A stretch of DNA of 64,000 bases from Branchiostoma belcheri (GCF_001625305.1 NW_017804087.1:1134058-1198057); one strand, 5' to 3'. Shown: positions 28,212 to 40,239, numbered from the stretch's first letter. Program-made: numbers and translations. Notes: a model not told the origin generated them from the letters alone.

Positions 28212-29190
28212 CTGCGAAATTATCCAACAAAACAGACATCACATAAGGATACATTACACCACAACTATACAGCAATTCCTGATAAACATTAGAGCAATGG
28301 GTAGTGTTGTTACAGGTGTATTATCATCTTTAATAACCTCCCTGTTCTGTTTTAAGATCAGGAGTGTATTTAGATGGCCGTCTTGCTATATTTTAGTGCC
28401 TTGTGGTACAATAAATGGGGCAGGAAGGTCTCCAGTGCCGGTAAGTATGTCTAGAATTTTCCTTCCCCTCATAACAAAAATAGCGGGGCTGGAACAAACA
28501 TGGCCTAACTATACATAGCGCCTTCCTGGCTACAATCCTACAAAATTACGGACGATTTAGTGTAAAATTTGAGGAGAGGATGTAGACTTGAATCGTATTT
28601 TTACAGAGGAAAGGCTCCAGTAAGGAGTGAAAATGCTCAAGGCAAGCAAAAACCCTCACGTCTCTGAATATGATCTACGAAACAAGCACGGCTAAATATA
28701 GGTGGGGACCTAGCGGGGAAAATATCGTCCTCTCTCTCCATTTTCCTTCAAAGTTTTCCTCAGAATTTCCTTGATTTAAACGGATATAACACACAGATTG
28801 GGCAAAGATACAACCGATGTATGTCCTGGTGTATTTCTGTGCATTATCAGCCATTAAGGCGTTCTAAATCGCCCAAAACAACATCTCGCTACAAGCGATC
28901 TGCCACTTAGTATCAAGAATGTATCCATCTTGTTACAGACGACATTTTCGCCCGAACGTATCAAATTTTCCTGTGGTCGGTACGACTTTTCTTTGGTCAG
29001 ATCATGCGGTTGTGGCTCTCCTGTGTAGAGCAGACGTGATTCCGGCTCAGTTCTGAGGAAAATGTCTCCTGAGCGAGCAAAAATAACTTGAGATTTTGGC
29101 CGGGCGAGCGCGATGGGGCCCCTTCGCCGAGAGGGGGTTTGGGGCCCGGCGATCGATCGCTCACAAACCCGGGCTCGCCTCGCCACTTAC

Positions 29191-29256
29191 CTGCGGATAA
29201 TTCACGCCGTAGAGATCGGTTTCGATCTCGTATTCTCTCGGCGGTACCCTGGCCAT
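29191..29256 (-). CDS. Candidate first coding exon (MARVPPREYEIETDLYGVNYPQ) of an unrecognised gene
   Basis: Twenty-two codons run from ATG to a strong donor (CAG then gtaagt) in phase 0. The segment lies just downstream of a GC-rich promoter-like region with a palindromic gcgcatgcgc motif, the NRF-1 consensus. The next exon on the same strand at 28211-28128 also starts in phase 0, so the two join cleanly. The encoded N-terminus is polar and acidic with no signal peptide, so a cytosolic N-terminus is expected. I do not recognise the family. Confidence 0.6.
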
Positions 29257-29299
29257 CCTCCCGACAAAACTCAGCTCACGATCTCGGTCAACATGGACC

Positions 29300-29460
29300 T
29301 ATGATAGTCCGGCGCGGCTACGAAAGTTGACCACAGTCGGGCACCACAACCTATTGCACATGAAAAATGGTTGGCATATTTTGGGTAGCGGGAGCCCAGG
29401 GCGCATGCGCGCGGGGGCGGTCCGCTCATCGTCACGGGGAGGCAAGAAATCACTTTCACT
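29300..29460 (-). promoter_or_regulatory. GC-rich promoter with NRF-1-like palindrome
   Basis: Contains gcgcatgcgcgc at about 29401 and a gggggcgg GC box directly after it, within a local CpG-rich patch immediately upstream of the minus-strand ATG at 29256. Both are typical of TATA-less broad promoters. Activity is inferred. Confidence 0.5.
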
Positions 29461-29841
29461 TTTTTATAAATCGTGAATGTCTTCAAGATAACCAAGTCTC
29501 CTTGAGATAACGTACTTGGACGGAATCCTATAATAATAGTTAAGATTGACCAAGAAATCGTGATGTGTATTTCGCCAATAAGCTTGGTTTGGTGCTCTCT
29601 AGACATAATAGATTTGTCTAACTCTGAACTCCTTGATTTTAATCTGCCGTAGATAATTACTTAATAAGGTATGATTAAAACAGCTTTCTCCGTCAATAAC
29701 AACAAGTGTGCGTGAGAGTAGTTCTCAGAAACGGGTGTGGTTAAAATGTGAAACGAAAGAAACCAACTTGGAGCAGCAATTCTGTCGCCTGACTAGGCAA
29801 CTGTCAATAACATCATCCGTCTGGAACTATCGTGCCTTTCC

Positions 29842-29994
29842 TAGCCTCTACCGGGCTTCGGAAGCGGCTGGAAAGAGTAGAAATTGGGCAAATAGACAGA
29901 TAACATGTCCGGAAGGTTAGGAGTACATTTGCGTGACAACTGAAGCTGAATTTCTACTCTCTCCATCCGCTTCCGCGAAGCCTGGTAGAGGCTA
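29842..29994. mobile_element. Foldback element FB1
   Basis: Arms of about 45 bp, tagcctctaccgggcttcgg and its inverse ending ctggtagaggcta, enclose a short loop. It belongs to a family also present at 30994-31172 and 34389-34712. Confidence 0.7.
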
Positions 29995-30129
29995 GATTTT
30001 CCCAGCACACGTCAACTCCTACATACATGTAGCTGCGTCATCTAACGTAACGGTCCCGTATGATGCCAACATCACGTTGTTATCATCTACACAAAGCCTT
30101 CAGACTCAAGTGTATCCCCCTGCCCCGCC

Positions 30130-30850
30130 CACTTCATTTCAAGCAGATGTTGGGAAGAGTTTTTCTGACTAACCAATACTAGTAGGTGCGTATAATCTCC
30201 AATTAAGCAGATCTAGATGTTGGGGTAGAAAATCGTTACGGTTTTCTGACTGGCAGGGCCCCTCATGATCAGTGGAGGTATTAGCTCAATAGCTGTCGGA
30301 GGCTCAGAAAACGTTCCGATTTTTTATCCTGAATCTGCTTGGAGATTACTGGTACATATAGTTGCGCTGGGGACACAAAAAACTTGCGATTTTTTTTACC
30401 TAACATCTGCTAGCGTCATGTAGCGCGAGGGATAGTAAAAAAACGATACGATTATCCACCTAACATCTGCTTGGAGAATAACAGTCTGGACTCTGGAGTA
30501 ACCAGAAAACGTTACGATTTTCAACCCAATATCTGCTTGGAGATTAGTTGCGCGAGGCAGTCAGAAAGAAGAAGAAGAAAACATTACGATTTTCTACTCA
30601 ATATCTGCTTGAAGATCCCGTAAATTGCGTGGAGCGCAGACATCAGAAAACGTTACGATTTTCTATCCATAGGCATGGCCAGCAACATCTGCTTGAAGAT
30701 AAATTGCATGGGACAATCAGAAAACGTAATCACGATTTCGTTCCCAACATCTGCTTGGAGATTAGTTGCATGGGGTCGTCAGCTGCTGAAAATGTCACCA
30801 TTTTTACCCTACATCTACTTGGATATCGGCGCCCACCTAACCAACGTGAC
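30130..30850. repeat. Degenerate tandem array, period about 60-80 bp
   Basis: At least eight units carry the core acatctgcttggagatta and the preceding palindrome-like gaaaacgttacgattttc. The first units are inverted. Spacing is irregular (about 55-85 bp). Single cores recur at 31591, 33018 and 33155, and a diverged one near 33900. Confidence 0.75.
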
Positions 30851-30993
30851 CGTTGAACGATGACGTGTACATGTCACCTGGCTATGACTACGCAGCGCAC
30901 ATGACAAGTCACTGACTTCCAAACATTTCCGCGTATTTCTTATGATGAATTGCTTGAAACAGGCAAGTATATTTCATCGGAAACTACAGCCCC

Positions 30994-31172
30994 TAGCCTC
31001 TACCAGGCTTGAGAAACGAGTAGAACACGCCAGGGTAGTTGGTCCGCTAAAGGAGTACACTGAGCTAGTTGGGGAGCGGCAAACTGTACTATTTTAGCGG
31101 ACCAACTCCGGCCCTGGCATGTTATCTGTCTACTCTATCTTTCCAGTCGCTTCTGAAGCCTGGTAGAGACTA
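30994..31172. mobile_element. Foldback element FB2 with 8-bp target duplication
   Basis: Inverted ends tagcctctaccaggctt and its complement, with an inner second hairpin (ggtccgctaaaggagtac against its inverse). The flanks acagcccc and acagccct match at 7 of 8 bases, suggesting an 8-bp target duplication as in hAT-type elements. Confidence 0.7.
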
Positions 31173-32650
31173 ACAGCCCTATAGACTCGCGGCGTGGGCG
31201 CGGGCCTCCTTAGCAGGATCTCAGACTAGTATCTTATCTTAGCCTGGATATCACGGGTAGACCAAGTTGATCACACTAAGCCCAAAGTTAGCCACGCACT
31301 AGCGTGCGGGGATCAGGGTCTAACTGAGGGGGCTGTGAGCCGAGGAACTGGCCTGCGTAGGCCCTGGAAACAGTCTAGCACCCGGGGTATATAGCAGGAT
31401 CTACGTGAGTCGGGCTTTTTGAGGACTTGAATCCGCCTATTTTCTCAGAGACCAAAAACGGTTTGTCCCCGCTAGTTAACAGGTGCACAGAGGGGCGTAC
31501 TTACGTACGCGCAGTTTAGCACGAACTTGTCTTACGTGTCCTCCTCAGGTAGCGTGCAAAGTCACGGGTCGTGTGACATCGTGGGGCTCTAATCTCCAAG
31601 CAGATATGTCGGTAGCCGGAAGACACAATACCGGGCTTCGGAAGCGGCGGGAAAGAGTAGAAATTTGCCAAATATTCTGGGAGAGGAAATCTGTCTGATA
31701 TTCATGACAGTCACTGCCATTTCTTAGCACATCTTCATCATCATTCATTTCAAACTTGAAGCAGCATTTGAAATAGGCCAGAACGCGATTAGTTCCTTTA
31801 TTTTTTGGTACCACCAATAAATGTAGCTAGAACCAGCCTACGGTACGAAACAACCAACTGTATTCTATCAGTGACATCGCATTTTTGCTGCACAGATATC
31901 TGTATGCTATGCATATGGTTGATTCAACTTACTACATTTTAAAAATGACCAGAAATTGACTTTGAAAATCCAGTTTTACTTCCCTTTAGGTACCTTTAAA
32001 TTCCACACACACATCCTCCCTCCCCTGTGCTTTAACGGACTGTCCCTTACAATGTCAGACCCACAGTAAACATAGGTTGGGGGAAGCCATCACGCTCTGG
32101 TAACAGTGACAGTAAATTTACTTTAGACTTTAGATATTTGTCTAGAGATGGCAACTCTCCAACATGTTTCAAATAGAACTGACTTCCCTACGTTGACTAG
32201 TCCTCGCTGACACACACTGAATCGAATTATGCATCTATCACTGAAAACCTAAAGGGGCGGGGTACTCGTTTTCCTTCAATAGTCTCAGACTCAGAGATAT
32301 CAGTGTCATATTGCATTATACCTCTCAGCCAGCTTAAGAGTAGTATGATATTATTTTAAGAGTAATCTTTCGTGTGGTTGTGACTTTGTTTCACTGTTTG
32401 TTTGTATTTTCACTAGTCTTGTGACTTGTGTCCCTTTCGTTCTTACTGAAAAGCTAAGCGTCTTGCCAAAAAAAGATGAAGAACTATCTTTAAAGACCTG
32501 CCAGCATGTCTTAAGACCTTACATGTGCTTGAATATTACCAATTTGGCCAATTTCTACTAGTACTGTTTCCAACCGCTTCCGAAGCCTGGAAGAGGCTAC
32601 TGTACTCGGAATTCGTGTATGTGTCGCCTTCTCTCGTAGAGCCTGCTAAC

Positions 32651-32809
32651 ATGGCTAAGGAGGCTACCTACTCCATCCTGTTTCTGCCTTTCTTCCTGTC
32701 TGTGCATGTCTATATAGTTCTCCGTGATACGTCGGTCGCCATAGCTCCAGAAGTTGCAGTAAACCCACTGGAGTCAGCTAGTTTGGCAGATAAGGATGGC
32801 TCCCACTGA
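32651..32809 (+). CDS. Possible small ORF, 52 residues
   Basis: The ATG in good context (aacATGg) opens MAKEATYSILFLPFFLSVHV, a hydrophobic leader, followed by an Asp/Ser-containing tail ending in DKDGSH. It could encode a tiny secreted or membrane peptide. However, the longer frame around it runs into a foldback repeat upstream, so chance coding is quite possible. Confidence 0.2.
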   Translation: MAKEATYSILFLPFFLSVHVYIVLRDTSVAIAPEVAVNPLESASLADKDGSH

Positions 32810-33687
32810 CCTGGCGGTCGTAGCTAGTTATACGGGACGGTTCAGAATGGACCGTGGAGGGAGGAGTACCGACATAATACCATACCGCAAAAAATGGACG
32901 ACCTGTCATTTCAGAAAAACCCTGTTCAAAGTCTAAACCCGTTCCGTGCATAAAACGTACTGTCCCCATCGGCCTTGGACGGATACGTGCAGACTAAATA
33001 TTGCCATTCTAATTTTCAAGCAGATGCTAGAAGGTGAAACTATCAAATGTTTCATTTCTGACAGCCTTGATGTCAAGAAAAAAGTTTTTATGGCGCACTA
33101 CCATTCCAAATGTCGGAAAATTGCTCATAAAACGTTAGAAATTGTCACTTCTAACATCTGCTTGGAGATTAGCCCCTCCCCCTCCATACTGATCGAGTGG
33201 TTCATCCCGCCATCACAGGTTCACCTAATGACGTCATTCCCAGGAAATCCCGCGCTCTGATTGGCTGACGGTCGAGTTCGGGCGTCATCGGCTAATTCGT
33301 TCCCAGTCGATATCCTAAAAAAAGTTGAACTCTCCGGAATGGACGATGATTTCACCATTCTACTGCATTAAGCTAAAAACAACTGGGTGTTTTATTTGAG
33401 AGCTTGTTGTTAGAGACCATAGAATCGAATTACACTTCTACACATATCTGTAGTGTAAGTCAGATACAGAAATTTTCGCTGTATTAATAAAAGTCTGTAA
33501 TACAATATCAAAGCGATTACGTTGTTAATTTTTTTCAATATCATTGCTATCCTTTTGCTTTATGTTATGCATCAAATAGAACCGTTTAATAACCCAAGAG
33601 TAGTCCATTCAATGCAAAATACTAATAATCTAGAAACAAAAGTAAAATTACAATCAAATCACATTATAATTTAAACAAAATTTGTAT

Positions 33688-33915
33688 ATTCTCCAAGCAT
33701 ATTTCTTGGGGGGGGGGAGGCAGTATAAAATTGGCCACCAGTATCCATTTGCCCCCGTATACGTATACGTATACGGATACGGATACGACAGTGGATACGA
33801 CAGTAGGGGTTGTTAAAGCCCCTCAAATTTATATACTAGTATACGTATACATGGATGCCGGTGTCCAATTTGGCATGCCTAGCTTGCCCCCGAAGAAATT
33901 TTCTTGGAGATTATA
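33688..33915. mobile_element. Imperfect inverted-repeat element
   Basis: The left end (tattctccaagcatatttct through aaattggccaccagtatcc) and the right end (ggatgccggtgtccaattt through attttcttggagattata) are imperfect complements. The centre contains repeated gtatac and ggatac units. Confidence 0.55.
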
Positions 33916-34388
33916 ATTGTACAAGACGTTTATGGAATGCACACGTACGGAAGGTTCACATGACGATAGTTTGAAAACGCATTTGCTCGTTGGTGCATGT
34001 TATGTCGTAAAAGGCCCAAACGGTGACGTATATATATCCGCTTGACCGGCGCTCATCAAAGAAATGCGACAGACATAGAACGCGTGTGAGGCATAGGAGT
34101 GACGATACTTGCTTTTTGACGTATAATGTTAGTCTCAACCAGACTTCAAAAAGACTAGAACTTGGCCAAACAGAAATGCTGGAAAGACTAGAAATTGGCC
34201 AAATAGAGATATTATACTCTCAAAGCAATGCTTTAGGCTTCGGCTTATTTTGGGGTGTTTTAGGCGTTTTTATCGGGCTTTCTGTTTTGCAATGCTATAT
34301 TTTCTTGACGCTTCAGATGCCTGGCTGATTTGATACTGTATTGCCAATTTGTTGATGTTTTGCGGCCACCGAAAGATCTACTCGGAAT

Positions 34389-34712
34389 TAGTCTCTACCA
34401 GCTTGGAAGCTTAGAAAGAGTAGAAATTGACCAAATAGACAGATAACATACCAGGGGATCCGGAGTTGTTTCGCGCTAAAGGGGTGCATTTCATTCGGTA
34501 GGCGGCAAATGTAACGTTACTCTCTAAGCTTTTAAATGAGTCTATTTGGCCAATTTTTACTCTTTCCAGCCGACTCTGAAACCTTGTTTGAGAGGCGACA
34601 AATGTACTCCTTGGGCGGACCTAGAAGGTTATAGTCCACTGAAATCTCGTTGACTGGCATGTTATCCGTCTATCTACCCTTTCCAGTCATCTACGAAGCC
34701 TGTTAGAGTCTA
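34389..34712. mobile_element. Foldback element FB3
   Basis: The left end tagtctctaccagcttgg and inverse right end, plus the inner motif accaaatagacagataacat, are shared with FB1 and FB2. Solo pieces of the family lie at 31629-31680, 32540-32612 and 34135-34205. Confidence 0.65.
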
Positions 34713-35532
34713 GTTTAATGAATGGATGAAGTATCAAGGCACGGGAAATTAGTGACATGATTAATTACTGGATTGACGTCATTCTAGCCAAGATGAAAAC
34801 ACAGATAGGAGATTTAGAATCAGGAGATCCTCATGGACGTTTTATTACGCACGTTTACTTCCGTTCTCTGCTGATAGCACAGCTATCGTGCAGGTAATTA
34901 ATTCTTTTCACATCCCCGTTAAAAAGATATTCACAGATGCTGCACGGGTGCAGTACCCATAACGTCTGCTAGAGGACGCCACTGCCCAGACATAAACATT
35001 GGAGCAAAAATTTGAGAGACTTTCTTGTCTCAGTACCTTCGAAGTCTGGATTCAATGCAAAATATTTAGCAAGGATTTCCTATTCAAGACAGCATTTTTT
35101 TTTCAGAAATCCAGAAAGCCTAACTAATTTCCTAATATAAAGAACACATTTTTATATATATGTATATCTGTCGATTGCTATTAAACGTTCACATGAAATA
35201 TTAGTATAGATTCCTTACAAACTTTACAGATATATGTTACATAATCTGGCGCCACATCTGCAGTGTGAATATGCCCTTGCCTTATATTCATATTTAGTGT
35301 CGTGGACAGTGTAGTACTACTATTTATAGTAAATACACGCACGTGATTTAGGCAAACCATGAAAGAATTGTTGAGTAATGACCGATTCCACAGACCCACG
35401 GAAGTACTACGGAATGTCCGCTTTAAAAGTCGAATAACGGATCTTTAACATCCGCTTTTCAGTGAACGAATGTACTTTCAAGACAAGTGTCCGAATCATG
35501 AGTGATCGGACCGGGTGACAGAAAAGTAGTAA

Positions 35533-36857
35533 GGCCACACCGCCTTAATTTTATGGATGACATCCTCTTAAGTCCCCCAAACTAGTGCGCGCGGGCGAAT
35601 AAAAGAAAAATCCGGCCAAAAATAAAAATGCTACTAAATCACAGGAATACAAAGCTGGTGTTGTGAATTTACTGCAGTACATACCAACATATACAACAAG
35701 CCGGCACATGCTGGCTTTTGCCGAAGTTATAAGTCGGCAGTCTCGGCACTGTTCGTATGTACTGAGTTCTTGATTCGTGGAGCTTAGGTAGCCTGGGTGC
35801 CCGGCATTGTTGCTAACTACCATGGACTACCCAGACCAGAGCCTCGGTGGACATGATCTTTTTATAAACATTTCACAAAGACACTTTTAGAACAATAAAT
35901 GCTAAATTCTGTACCTACACGGAGCCTACAGCTATACATACTAAAATTTCCTCTTCACATTCGAAAAATCCCTTCTATACATTCTAAAAATCTCCCCCCC
36001 CCATACATTCTAAAAATCACCGCTATACACTCTAAATTTGAGCTCCGTACATTCTAAAAATCACCTCTATGCACCTCTGTTAACTTTTAAGTTCTCGTTT
36101 GAGAAATTCTTGTAATGATTTTAAGGAAAACTGTGCAACATTTAAGGAAACTGTGCAATATTATGTGTCTGTGAATGTATCACAATGTTATGTGTTTAAT
36201 GTTTCCCTGCATGTACGGTCATAATTCATGTACACTTTGCACAGCGGACATTCAACATTCGACATTAAACACATGGAGAGAATTTGTGGTCCGTTGTCTG
36301 TATATGTTGAAAAAGCTGCCTGCTAAAAGTCAAACTAGGCGTGTCATTTCAACACGTTATCTATAGTAAACTTGGTCAAGCGAAGATCCCACCAATACGG
36401 GGACGCCTAAGCTTAATATCCTGTGGCTTTCTGTTGTTCTGTTGTGACAAACTTATCAGATAAGACCCTAAGTATGTATAATATGTAAGGTGTGTTAAGG
36501 TGTTACGCTTAGCTATTGTAGTGCGCAAAGGAGTGCCGTTTCTATAGGTTATTTGTTTGGTCATGTGGAACAGGCCACAACGACTTGATTTTATGGATGC
36601 CATCCTCTCGACGACCACCAAACTAGTGTGCGCGGGCGAATAAAAAATTCCGGCCAAAAATAAAAATGCTGCTAAACCACAGGAATACAAAGCTGGTATT
36701 GTGAATTTGCGGCAGTACATAGCGCCGTATACAACAAGCCGTGGACTGACTACCCAGGCCTAGAGCCTCCGAGGACGTGATCTTTTTTTCTTTTTTGAGA
36801 ACAGGCGAAAATCAATGCGCGCGCGGATGTCATCCATAAAATTAATTTGGTGTGGCC
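35533..36857. mobile_element. Non-autonomous TIR element (same superfamily)
   Basis: 1325 bp with roughly 33-bp inverted termini starting GGCCACACC and containing ttttatggatgacatcc, flanked by TAA at 35530-35532 and 36858-36860. Inside is a second left-end copy (about 36570-36725) repeating 35533-35700, so one element seems nested in or duplicated within another. A short tandem of tacattctaaaaatc units lies at 35930-36075. No transposase is seen. Confidence 0.75.
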
Positions 36858-36891
36858 TAACGTTACAAGCTGTATCTGGTCACTATTTTCT

Positions 36892-37695
36892 TCATTCCTT
36901 TTGAAACAGATCTAGAGCGTTTTCCTCCAGCACATTTTCTTCTCTGTCTGCAGTACTAGTCAACATGATCTGCGGCGCACTCTGTCTCCTCAACCCGAAT
37001 CCTTCGTACAGTCCTTCCCGTCCTCTCATGCTGGACAACATGTCAGTTATCGTGTCCTGAAGACTCGTGATGCTTCTACTCAGCTCTAGGCTCTCTCTTC
37101 TCTCTCTGGCCAGCCCTAACGCCCTACTGTCCAAGTCAAGCGCGGCAAAACGGTCACTAACCCTTTCTACGTCGTCTTTTCTGTCAGAATCAGACGACAC
37201 GGGAGGGTCTTTGCGACTGAAACAGTGAACGGTGCAGTGGGTCGCTTTCGGCGCTTCTGGCTTGGGTCTCCGTGCGTTGACTTTGTTATCCTTTCTTCTT
37301 GTGTTACTTCCCGAGTCAAACGATACGACAGGAAGTCTTTCGCGGTAACCCCTGAGGTAATAATCCACCGTCCTCCTCTCGGGTACCCCATAGCCTCTTC
37401 TCCTGGCCATGACTTCCTCAGTTACAGACGATACAGCAGTTTTTGCACGGTAGCCACGGAAACGGGGAGCAGTCGCCATCTTGACTTCAGCTCCCTTTGA
37501 AAAAATCGGATGCACCTTTGTCTCACCCTGTTCACTTGAACGAAAGGCGTCCATTTTCTGATTCGCGCCTATACTCGGCAAGGACAATATTTCCTTGAAT
37601 TGAGGCGAAGCTCCGACAACTCTTGGCTTTCTGGCGGACTTTCGTCTGTCCCTGTCCATGGTTCTGGCGAGTTTTCGCGCCGCAGAATTATCCAT
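36892..37695 (-). CDS. Uncharacterised intronless gene, 267 residues
   Basis: A single uninterrupted ORF with a near-ideal initiation context (caccATGg). Codons end mostly in G or C, unlike the AT-rich surroundings, which supports real coding. I do not recognise the protein. It is strongly basic for the first 150 residues (RDRRKSARKPR near the N-terminus, RARRR-like clusters in the middle). It has no signal peptide or membrane segment. The C-terminal part, roughly residues 180-240, is predicted helical and Ser/Leu-rich (RRESLELSRSITSLQDTITDMLSS). Several R-x-x-S sites (RRES, RRQS) could be basophilic kinase targets. It stops only 35 bp from the end of a TIR element at 35533-36857. Alternatives are a fast-evolving cytoskeletal or ciliary accessory protein, or a retrogene; the sequence does not decide. 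Confidence 0.6.
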   Translation of the reverse strand: MDNSAARKLARTMDRDRRKSARKPRVVGASPQFKEILSLPSIGANQKMDAFRSSEQGETKVHPIFSKGAEVKMATAPRFRGYRAKTAVSSVTEEVMARRRGYGVPERRTVDYYLRGYRERLPVVSFDSGSNTRRKDNKVNARRPKPEAPKATHCTVHCFSRKDPPVSSDSDRKDDVERVSDRFAALDLDSRALGLARERRESLELSRSITSLQDTITDMLSSMRGREGLYEGFGLRRQSAPQIMLTSTADREENVLEENALDLFQKE

Positions 37696-37749
37696 GGTGA
37701 ATCCTTCTCCAGAGGTGGTTATTTCACCTGTCGTGGAAAGGTTGTCCTC

Positions 37750-40230
37750 GGTTGATGGATATGCATACTCACGCCCCCGGGTCTAGCTGAGACCAAACGT
37801 TCCGTACAGGTCCTGCACCAAGCCGGCCTCCGGAGCCACTTGCAATTACACCTGCAACTCAAATCGTCTCCACCGCTTTAGTCCCAGAACACTTCCTGAC
37901 AATACCGTTGCCAATCGTATTTACAAACGACAAAGAAACAAAGTTACCAAACGGTTAAGTCAATTTGTCGTCACTGGTGTTCTTGTCTTGACATTTGTAG
38001 TTCACGCAGTGCGAGTCTCAATGAGGGGGTCCTGTGCATGGTAACCACACGGGATGGCCTGTATGCCGGCTTTGACGGGCAGTGACCCTAATTCTTCCAA
38101 CCAAACACCGGGTGTGTACTTAAAGCCACATGAGTTGAACTGAAGACATTCTCTCATGTTATGTAACGTCTCAGGTTACCGAGCCCTGGTTGTCCCTCTA
38201 TTTACTCTCTTCGTTACGTATTAAAACTATTCAAAGTTTCTTCAATCGGTTTCTTCTCTTTTTGGAAATTTAGAGTTAGTTTTTTTCTTGCCACTATCCT
38301 CACTGATGATATCATAAGCATTTAAAGGTTTTCTGGCCCCTATAAAGAATTTGTGGTGCGACCCTTCTAGAGTTTCGTGCTTTATGTACTAGGGTGTAAC
38401 CTTACTGGCTAGTCTTTTCAACTATTTCCCTATTTGAATGTGTGGCTGTTTCTCGCTGATATGTCTTTTGAACTGATCGCAACTGGATCTAGGTTTAGAT
38501 GATTGTAATTCGGTTATGACAAGCCGAATGAGTGACAAAGCCAGCTGTAGACGCAACAATGTTGAACGATTGGTTTTCTTTTCAAACGCAAATGCCCACA
38601 AACCAATGAAATAGGTCATTACTTAAAGAAGTTTGTGGGTTGCAAAGGAATTAATCCTCTTTTTTTTACAAAGGCCGGTCAGAAATTGCGAACAAAACAT
38701 TAACAAGTTACACGGTACGAAAACGGTATCTTTAAGCATACTTAAATCATGCTCAAAGGAGACGTTTTTCCATCTAAAATGGCATCTTTACCTATCTATA
38801 CACATCTTATACGAGAACGTAAAGATACTTATTACATGGTCTTTAAGTAGACGCCGATAGATTCCTTATTTTCCGGTTGCATTTTTGGCTGCCTTTAAAT
38901 TATACTTAACGTTAGCGTTTGTTTCTTCTTTACGCGTTACAGAGCAAAACTGGAACGATACTCGAAACAACGTAACTCGGAACTCGGCTAAAGAAAACCA
39001 AGACAACGCGACGGTCCTTGAGTTTTTGACTCAAGACGCGGGGACGGTTTAAGGTTTCAGTGTTAAGACGACAAAGGCATTTTTCTAATCTCCTTGCCAT
39101 TCAAAAGCAATATATACAAGAGCTTTTTGGTCGACTCAATTCAGTAAGGAGAGTTCCAAGGTCAAAACCTACTTTCAAGATATCACTCTGAATAGAAATA
39201 TCAGACGACTTTTTCTATCGCTTGAAGCAATATCGGTCTCTAGTCGAACCTAGCCTGGCTACCAAACCTATTATAGCTCCCGAGTCCTACATCCTCTTGC
39301 GGAGAGGCTGTAGGACTTGGGAGCTATAATAGGTTTGGTAACCAGGCTAATAAGTCGAATCTGCTGTTCTTCATTCAGATTTTTGGTAATTTTTGAACTT
39401 AATTAACAGTTTTTTGCCTAAATGAAAATGTTCGAAAGTCTAGTTCCATACAAGCCTAAAAATATATCTGTCTTTCCTTGTTGTATTGTTTGTCGAACTT
39501 GCCTTGATTCCTTGTAATTAACAGGTGGTTCGTTAGGTGGCGTTCTCTGAACACAACAAGTGCCACTTGGGGCCATCCGTAACCTATAATTAAAGTCCCA
39601 ACAAACTGCACCGACGGGTTGTTACATAAACCATGTTTTGGGACAACAGTAGCCTCTAACCAGGCTCTAAGAAGGGCCAAATTGTGACATAAAAAGTGAG
39701 ATTGTCTTATCAATGGAATATTCTATAAGAGTGCTTTAGTAACTGTGTTTGTGATTTCGCTTGACACTAAATGCGCTAGCAACAAGAAAGGATGACGCAG
39801 CATTGAGAACGACACCTTACCCACCGAGAAGCCTGTAGACCGAGGCTACCTCCAGAACACCTGCTAAACCTCAGAAAAGTTGTCTTTACAAAGAAGGCAA
39901 CGAAACGAACACGTTAACTTCTTCATTCTAAAACTGTCTGAGAATACTAGTGCAAGTTTACACTATGACAAATGTTGTCATGAAATACAAGTAAATGAAA
40001 AATAGTTGTATACTTTTTATTTCAGTTAAGTCCAGCCCTTTCTGCTCATTTTTGCGTTTGTTGCCCTCTAAGTTGGCAATTATCCAAAATGTTACGTAAC
40101 TTGGAAAGGTTGTGCCGTGGTCTTCCCCCATTGGACAACGTGTAAACCCCAAATAGGTCGATCTCGTAGTAGTTCCCAAAACAGGACTTCTCTGATTCTA
40201 TCAGTGTAGGTAGACACGAGATCCCTGTCT
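37750..40230. other. Intergenic stretch
   Basis: CpG-bearing sequence to about 38100 may be the promoter of the intronless gene. The 99-bp hairpin lies at 39251-39349. Nothing else is recognisable. Confidence 0.4.
39251..39349. mobile_element. Compact 99-bp hairpin
   Basis: Two 40-bp arms (39251-39290 and 39310-39349) are inverse complements with 2 mismatches around a 19-bp loop. Ends read tagcctggct and its complement, reminiscent of the foldback family. Confidence 0.75.
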
Positions 40231-40239
40231 CACTGATTT

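Noticed and set aside
28021..28518. 165-residue plus-strand ORF
   Set aside because: Antisense to the supported 28.2-kb exon and running into intron sequence; codon composition does not support it.
34023..34328. 101-residue plus-strand ORF with a hydrophobic end
   Set aside because: Most of it is a translated foldback fragment; no splice or context support.
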